From Dallia pectoralis (Eukaryota; Chordata; Actinopteri; Esociformes; Umbridae), in NCBI GenBank assembly GCA_029465975.1, contig CM055737.1, positions 11,858,445 to 11,922,444 on the forward strand: a stretch of 64,000 bases of DNA. The letters are read 5' to 3'. Below the pieces are notes generated by a model, which did not search any database, had not been told where the DNA came from, and saw nothing but the letters and a program-made list of their open reading frames with translations. Position numbers and translations under genes: made by a program. This document shows, piece by piece, positions 57,310-64,000 of the stretch (the first letter of the stretch is position 1; each line of letters starts with the position of its first letter).

Positions 57310-57535
57310 GAAGGTAGCACGCACGCACGCGCGCACACACGCACACACACGCACACACGCGCACACGCACGCACACACACACACACACACAAACATATGT
57401 ACACACACACACACACACACACACAAACATATGTACACACACGCACACACGCACACACACGCACACACGCGCACACGCACGCACACACACACACACACAC
57501 AAACATATGTACACACACACACACACACACACAAC
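57310..57535. repeat. AC-rich tract with internal duplication
   Basis: Alternating purine-pyrimidine DNA (acac, gcgc) in which a block of about 114 bp, including aaacatatgtacacac, occurs twice in tandem. Long Cys/Val and Thr/His frames are artefacts. Confidence 0.93.
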
Positions 57536-57889
57536 CACATCCACACACAATGTGTTGTACTACATTAACTCTGGACCCAGGAGTTCATATTCAGTATTAC
57601 TGTGACTCAGCTCTGCATTGTGTTATTACTCACTGTTGTATGGGAGTGGGCAGTGAGTGAAGGTTGTGTTGAAAGCCTGTTGTAATGTGTGTGTGTGTGT
57701 GTGTGTGTGTGTAGGTGATTCAGAGGCAGATTTCTATATCTGGTTACATCTCTCCAATGCTGTGAGACCAACTGGATGTTTTGGTGATGATGTTTGTGGG
57801 AGGGGCAATCCGAGACCCAGTAGAGATCTGTACAATGATGCTATGAATTTAATGCCTGAGCTCTGTATGTCCTGGGTCATTATGTCTGG

Positions 57890-58060
57890 GTTGATGTATG
57901 TCTGGGGTTTGTATGTCTGTATGTGTGGGTCCTGTATGTCTAGTGTCTGTATGTCTGGGTTCTGTATGTCTAGGTTCTCTATGTCCAGGTTCTGTATGTC
58001 TAGGTTCTGGATGTCTGGGTTCTGTATGTCTGGGTTCCGTGTGTTTGGGGTCTGTATGAA
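57890..58060. repeat. tctgtatgtctgggt repeat
   Basis: About a dozen degenerate copies of a 15 bp unit (tctgtatgtctgggt). Confidence 0.85.
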
Positions 58061-58384
58061 TTGTTGGTTAATTTTTGGAGAATGTACATTGTTCTGGCAT
58101 AAATATAAACATATTTTAGTTACATCTGGGAGGACATAGCTCACTTGCCATGACACTTGGTAGTATCTAATATCACGGAGCCCCACACTTCCTGTCATCA
58201 TGCCAGATGGGTCGGGAATCGGGATTAGTCAGTGTCTGTTTCCATCTGATGCTGACAGGACACCATTCTGTGATTTGACATTCCCTCTCACCTCCAGTCA
58301 TGTTGCACTCTTCTCTCTGTCTCGCTGTCTGTCCGTCTTCCAGTCACTCCACAATGACCGTAAACCTTTCAGGACTTTCTCTCT

Positions 58385-58440
58385 CGCACACGCGCACACA
58401 CACACACACACACGCGCACACACACACACACACACACTTT
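58385..58440. repeat. AC microsatellite
   Basis: Imperfect (AC)n with cgcgcac interruptions. Confidence 0.9.
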
Positions 58441-59136
58441 CAGCGATGTGGTCTGCTCAGCATTTATTCATAGGCTTGGCATTAAGGGTACATGCTATGC
58501 TCAAACACAACATGTTTCTGTCACCATTTAATAACTTATATAGGAAACATTTAGAAATAGAGAGTGCTTGATGCGCAGGTGGCAGGTTTTCACACTAGGC
58601 TGGCAGCTGTATTCTGTTCTGTAAATGTTCTCTAGGTAGAAACTGGCCGACAGATATTCGACTGCTAGATCGCCCTAGGTGACAACTATGTGATATATTT
58701 AAAACAAAAGCTTTGCCTTTTCGATGCCAACATGCCACGTTTTGGTTGGTAGACGGTTGGCATTGACTGTGTAATATTTAGAGATGTTCTACACAGAGTA
58801 GTGATTTATGTTATTTAGTGGTTACATCTACTTAACAGGCATAAACTAGATATGGGCTGTTGCTCTTTTACGTTGTTGATTTTCCACCTCAGTGTCCTAG
58901 CTAAAAGGCAGTGTTTCTCTTACTGTCAGACAAAGATTTGTTGGTGGCCACCCTGATGAGAAACAGTGTGTTTTTTAATGTGTTTTCTCTGGAACATGTC
59001 TCTTGTGGTTATAAAGGGTCTCCTGTTGGTGTGTGTTAGGTATTGCTTTGTCTTATCCCTGCTCCTCAGCATGTGACGGGGGTCAGAAAAACATGTGATG
59101 CTCGCAGTTAAACACACTGACATCTCAGCCTAAACC

Positions 59137-59312
59137 ATGACTGCTCTCTCACTCTCTCTCTCACCCCCTCTTTCCCACTCTCCATCTCTTTCTCTCCCTC
59201 TGTCTCACACATCTGATTTGCTCTCTCTCCTCTTTCTCTCTCTTTCCCTATGTCACGCACACGCACACGCGCACACACACACACGCACACGCACACGCTC
59301 TCTCTTGTCCTC
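59137..59312. repeat. CT-rich tract and AC microsatellite
   Basis: A run of ctctctctc-type pyrimidines to 59240, then cacgcacacgcgcacac repeats. Confidence 0.9.
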
Positions 59313-60440
59313 TCTCCTGTAAGTATTGGTGTGTTAACTCTGGGGTTAACATTAGTGTAAACAGTTCTTCTATCCCAGCAGCACTGAACAAGGGATAATC
59401 ATTATCAAGGGATCGACATCAACGGGAGTTATCGGGATTACATTTCATTATGTAGATTAATGTAGATTCTTATGTGCAATTGAGCGTATCAGTAAAACAC
59501 GTAGTGCTTGGCCAGCTCTTTGATTTGGAAGCCTTATAAACTCATCCAGCTTAATCTTCATGATTTGTCCAACATTAACTGGACTATATGAAAGGGACGA
59601 GAATATGGAGGAATGGCTCTAAACAGCGTAGCACAAAAAGATGGATATGTTCCACAAAATGCCAGCAATAGCTAGCTGCCGTTTCTAAATGTGTAATTAT
59701 CCAGCTAGCATACGTTGTCATGAAGCAACGGACTCTCTTCACTTGCTGTCGCGCACAGCTGATTCAAATGAGCAATTGCAGAGAAACATGCGGAGCTAAA
59801 GACATATGAGGCACGTTACCTGTCTGAATGGCAGGTTGTTTAAGCTGTTGCTAATGTTTAAGATCGCTTTAACATCTAGACAAAACTGGTTAATCTCAAT
59901 GCATCATGTGAATGGGCCACTTGTGCTTTAAATTACTTTGCGAAATGACAGTGAACGGTTAGCTGTTTACATGCTTCCAATTGTTAAAATACTGTAAAAT
60001 CATACACATTTCCCTCAGGTGTTGTGAAGAGGCAGAATACCTGCTGGTGTTTTGTGACTGTGCTCTACGGACTCTGTGTTCTGCTTCAGTGCCAGCCATA
60101 GTGCCAACCATAGTGCCAGCCATTAGTTTGTTCAGCTGCAGTGTTCAGTAGTCTGTCTGTCAGTGTACATGAATGTGTGTATGTGTGTTAGATGCTGCTA
60201 TTACATGCTACATTTTGTCTTATACCTTGGTACTACAACAGAATGTTCCTAATATACGTTATACAGCTGGCATACTGCCCCATTATTAATGAGAGAAACT
60301 CATTAGGGTTGAGTGGGATACAGTCGTTATTGCTTAAATTCACGTGCACATCACTTTGCTTGGCTTTTGCTCAGCCTGAAAGATGGTTTATATCTGTGAG
60401 TATTTTTTGGTAATGTTAGATTATTACTAAATATTATTTG

Positions 60441-60482
60441 TGGTTCAGAGCGTTTCGCCAATGACCGAAAGGTTGCGAGTTC
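60441..60482. repeat. tRNA-derived SINE-like fragment
   Basis: tggttcagagcgtttcgcca then ccgaaaggttgcgagtt resembles the tRNA-like head of fish dispersed repeats. It is too short and diverged to be a tRNA gene. Confidence 0.4.
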
Positions 60483-60610
60483 TGTCGTCTGGTTTTCGTC
60501 CATCCCATCTCCTCACTTTTGCCACGCCCATTTCGCACAGTGGATTATTTTCACCTGTACTGCTGTCATATCTGTTAACATTCTTGAATTATTCTATTTT
60601 ATTTAAATAA
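60483..60610. repeat. dispersed repeat copy (also at 55455-55575)
   Basis: tcgtctggttttcgtccatc, tttgccacgcccatttcgca and ttttcacctgtactgctgtc recur in the same order near 55460-55560 with substitutions. This shows two copies of one repeat family, probably the 3' part of a LINE. Confidence 0.6.
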
Positions 60611-61214
60611 TTGTTATCGCCATAAATATACTGCTTATGTAACGATCTGCCTCTTGGCAGATGACAGGGAGCAGACACAGGCGCAGAGAATATTGAAAGA
60701 GTTTCGTTTATTTCCAAGCAGACTGGCACTAGAATGGAAACTTAAACAGAAACACAAAACCGAAAGTCAAACGGAGGATGTTCATAAACAGGATAACAGT
60801 GATAACTAAAACACAAGGACCATAAACATGCAAACAAACCGGCAGAATACAAACCAACGTGAAAACAGAAAACGTACCTTAAACAATGCCCCGACACTGA
60901 CTAACTGAAAACCCCCAACCTATATACAAAACAAACGACCAACAGAAAACAGGTGTGCAAGCAACTCAGGTGTTCATAATAGTCCTTGATTTTCCCTCTC
61001 TTCTGACAGGGTTAGGGTAACCCTAACCCATAGAGAGGGACAGAGGTTAGGGACAGACCTCTGATCCTCACAGCTTAACTGACCTACTTATACCTCATCC
61101 TATATTATCTGTATTTTTACTTTCCACTTGTGTAACATTCAGACTTTTCTGTCCTCTTGGCCAGAGTTTGACACGCCCCCCTCTGCCAGCGGAGAGGCGC
61201 AATCGGTGTCATTG

Positions 61215-61785
61215 TTGTCTGTCTGTGTCTGTCTCCGCACCTGTTTGGAGTTTCTGTCGTTAGTCTGTGTATTTAAGTCCGCTCTTGTCTGTCTCCGCAC
61301 CTGTTTGGAGTTTCTGTCGTTAGTCTGTGTATTTAAGTCCGCTCTTGTCTGTCTGTGTCTGTCTCCGCACCTGTTTGGAGTTTCTGTCGTTAGTCTGTGT
61401 ATTTAAGTCCGCTCTTGTCTGTCTGTGTCTGTCTCCGCACCTGTTTGGAGTTTCTGTCGTTAGTCTGTGTATGTAAGTCCGCTCTTGTCTGTCTGTGTCT
61501 GTCTCCGCACCTGTTTGGAGTTTCTGTCCTTAGTCTGTGTATTTAAGTCTCTTGTCTGTTAGTCTGTGTATTTAAGTGCTCTTGTCTGTCTCCGCACCTG
61601 TTTGGAGTTTCTGTCGTTAGTCTGTGTATTTAAGTCCGCTCTTGTCTGTCTGTGTCTGTCTCCGCACCTGTTTGGAGTTTCTGTCGTTAGTCTGTGTATT
61701 TAAGTCCGCTCTTGTCTGTCTCCGCACCTGTTTGGAGTTTCTGTCGTTAGTCTGTGTATTTAAGTCCGCTCTTGTCTGTCTGTGT
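61215..61785. repeat. 60/72 bp tandem repeat, about 8 copies
   Basis: Unit contains ctccgcacctgtttggagtt and tagtctgtgtatttaagtcc. Units differ by presence of a 12 bp gtctgtctgtgt insert. The array sits inside what looks like a longer dispersed repeat (61150-61970). Confidence 0.93.
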
Positions 61786-61966
61786 TTGTCGGTTATTGTA
61801 AATGTCATGCGTGTGTCTCAGTCGTGTGTAGCGTCATTGTTTTGCCTGTACAAGGTACAGAGTTTGATTTACGCCCGTGGTTTGGGAAATAAACCAGTAC
61901 TATATTCAAGATTCTCTGCGTTTGTGTCTGCCTGCTGCCTGCACACCACAACAATGACAACTTGAT

Positions 61967-62155
61967 CCTGTATTGCCATGTAGAATCCCACTGCTATTTG
62001 CACTCTTGTGTTATCTGTATTTATTGTATAAATGTACTTTGTCTTGCAATTTGTTTTGCCTCATCTTGGCCAGGTCGACGTTGCAAATCAGAATTTGTTC
62101 TCAATCGGTCTTTCTCGTTAATTAAAATCCCAATCTAAAAAGGGTTATAAAAAAT
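61967..62155 (+). mobile_element. LINE-type 3' tail
   Basis: The order tgctatttgcactcttgtg, ctcatcttggccaggtcgac and ttgttctcaatcggtctttc resembles the 3' end of abundant fish non-LTR elements. No coding part is attached. Confidence 0.6.
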
Positions 62156-62789
62156 ATTGGTTAGAAAAAAGCATAAAAAAGCAACATAACACAGCACATT
62201 TTGTTGCGATTGTATCTTACATGGTTGATGGTGTCTAGGGCTTCGGTACAGAGGAATATTGCAGAGCTAGTCCCTTACTGTTTGCTATCGCCGGTCCACA
62301 CCTACTAATGTTCTGTGTTGGATTCAGAGCACGAGACCTTCCCAGAGGAGATGCTAAGAGCCTCTACACCAAATACGTATTCACACATTAGAGCCAAACC
62401 ATACTGCGGTCTGGTCGGATGTGTCTGGAATGGCCTAATTGTGTGAGTCAGGTGTTTATTCATGTACTAGGTAGAGAATAATATAGTATTAGACATCTGA
62501 GATTATAGCACTATATAGCTATAACAGTAGTATAGCAGTAGTGTTTTTTTAACTGAAAGAATATTGGAAATTTGCATGAACAGCAACAGACATGTACATT
62601 TTTATTGCACAGTTTTGAGATGCCTCTGGCTGAAACAACTACTGTAGTAATCATGTTAGACAAGAGAAATGTAGTCAAGTTAATCTTACCAGTGGATAAC
62701 CTCTGTTGGAAACACTGTGATAGCATTTACCAGAGGCAGGAATTTTATCTTTTACATCTTATAGTGCATCCTACCAGACAGGCAGCTCA

Positions 62790-63320
62790 AACCAGGTGAT
62801 GTGCAATGGATTAGTGTCTGACACACAGCCACTTATTACTGGTGTTCTCCAAGGCTTAGTTTTAGGGCCTCTTCTTTCTATATACCAAGTCAATTGGTTC
62901 TGTCATATCCTCACATCCTGTTTCTATCATCACATCCTCTTTTCTATCAGTGCTTTAAAGATGACGTACAGCTTTTTTTTCTCTCCAACCTGTTGACACC
63001 CAGATGACAACACATTTCTCCAATTAGATGTTGGCCCACCGCCCTCAAGTTTAACCTTGACAGAACTGAGCTTCTCTTCTTCCATGAGAAGGACTGTCTG
63101 CTACAGGTCTTGTCCATCATGGTTGAAAGGAACCTTAGCATGTCTCTGGACCAACCACCGTTGTGTTTTGCTAACATCAAGGCAGAGTTAGTTCCTCTTG
63201 CAGGTTTAAGCTCTATACTCGTAGAGTACGACCTGACCTCACACAGGAAGCAGCACGAGCACCTATCCACATGTCATCTCGCATCTGGAATACTGCAACT
63301 CACTCCATTTTGAGCTACTC
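62790..63320 (+). pseudogene. reverse transcriptase fragment of a LINE
   Basis: The + strand reads QPLITGVLQGLVLGPLLSIY, a decayed GVPQGSVLGPLLF motif of non-LTR reverse transcriptases. After frameshifts come a region corresponding to the YADDTQL block and, near 63045-63110, sequence matching LNLDKTELLFF-like text in another frame. Several frameshifts and stops make it inactive. Confidence 0.7.
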
Positions 63321-64000
63321 AGAAGTTGTGCCGTTGTTTCAGGAAGCTTTCCTAAAATTGAAAATGTTACTATATCTGCTGACTCATTTCATGGGACAGG
63401 ATTTTTTTTTTACAATTTAAGCCCTTAAACGGATGTTTTTATCTAAAGTGATTTAAAGTTAGTTTAGAGTACATATCGAACAGATGATGAAAGCCACTAT
63501 TAAATCAATTAAATAATCCCATTAGTGGACGAGTGGGGTGTCTGTTTTTCTCTCTCTCCATCTCCCAGACTCCGGCTCTCACTTTACATTCACCCAACAG
63601 CTTACAAAAGAATAGAAATGAAAGTGACAGTTTGACTAAGGACCAGGGGCATGGTTCTACCAGGTGGCTCAGCAGTCAAATGCAAACCTTTGAACCTTTG
63701 CATCACCTTGTTCACCACCACAGTCTATTGTGGAGTAATGACTGTGATTGTAAACTGCTGCAAAGCCCCATGGGAGATGCAAATTGTCAGGTGTCACCCG
63801 GGGAAGGGGGCGGGGGCATTGTCTGTTCTGCTTTCCTGCTGCCATCATGCTCTCACCATGAATCTGTGCCTATCTAAACATTCAACCAGTAAGCTGTGCC
63901 AGTTTGACTGTGTACATTATGTGCTGTGGATACCCACCTGGGCAGAGATAGCGAGTAAAGATTACAGGTACGTTACGGATGACAGGTGTGTTACGGATGA
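63321..64000. other. mctp1 intron, window end
   Basis: No recognised gene. The last 36 bases hold two copies of an 18 bp unit (caggt-tgttacggatga), possibly the start of another array beyond the window. Confidence 0.5.

Larger units (their letters stand above)
42564..64000 (+). other. mctp1: mctp1 intron 1 (partial, more than 21 kb)
   Basis: No C2-domain exon or other coding exon with splice borders was recognised from the exon 1 donor to the window end. A very long first intron is also found in mammalian MCTP1. Its repeats and transposon fragments are listed separately; the remaining stretches (43530-44564, 45800-48240, 50880-51600, 52840-54370, 58450-59130, 59320-60430) show only AT-rich unique sequence and simple TG tracts. 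Confidence 0.7.

Noticed and set aside
60441..60482. tRNA gene
   Set aside because: Only a short SINE-like head with partial box resemblance; no cloverleaf can be drawn.

Overview
The window is vertebrate nuclear DNA, almost certainly from a teleost fish. Multi-exon genes with GT/AG introns, Tc1/mariner and hAT transposon remnants, and LINE fragments all point that way. Several dispersed repeats look like those common in salmonid and pike genomes, but the species is not identified. There is no prokaryotic operon, CRISPR array, virus or toxin gene.

Left part (547-25939, + strand): the 3' thirty-seven coding exons of ttc37/skic3, which encodes SKI3, the tetratricopeptide scaffold of the SKI complex that feeds mRNA to the cytoplasmic RNA exosome. 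Joined exons give an open frame of 1448 codons plus a stop. Only about 108 N-terminal residues are missing, before base 1. About two fifths of this gene is tandem-repeat DNA: arrays of 17 to 51 bp units, one of them 5.4 kb long. Three arrays start exactly at a splice donor, and two of those repeat the exon end together with the donor. One array (33 bp units, 6103-7372) keeps the reading frame open through about 38 copies. An array of 51 bp units lies between the stop codon and the first AATAAA (26813), so it is probably in the 3' UTR.

Middle (26.8-42.1 kb): intergenic, holding minisatellites (50, 17, 28, 30/32, 26 and 36 bp units) and a short hAT transposon. No gene was recognised. FAM81B, which lies between TTC37 and MCTP1 in mammals, was not seen.

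Right part (42096-64000, + strand): the first coding exon of mctp1 (multiple C2 and transmembrane domain protein 1), identified by a conserved N-terminal block, then more than 21 kb of its first intron. That intron carries Tc1-like and LINE fragments, a nested insertion, minisatellites of 11, 75, 90, about 39 and 60/72 bp units, and AC, GA and CT tracts. The ttc37-mctp1 order and shared strand match mammalian synteny.

The two genes have unrelated jobs (RNA decay; Ca2+-binding membrane protein). No new multi-gene system was found. The most unusual feature is the repeated growth of minisatellites at ttc37 splice donors, especially the in-frame array at exon 14.
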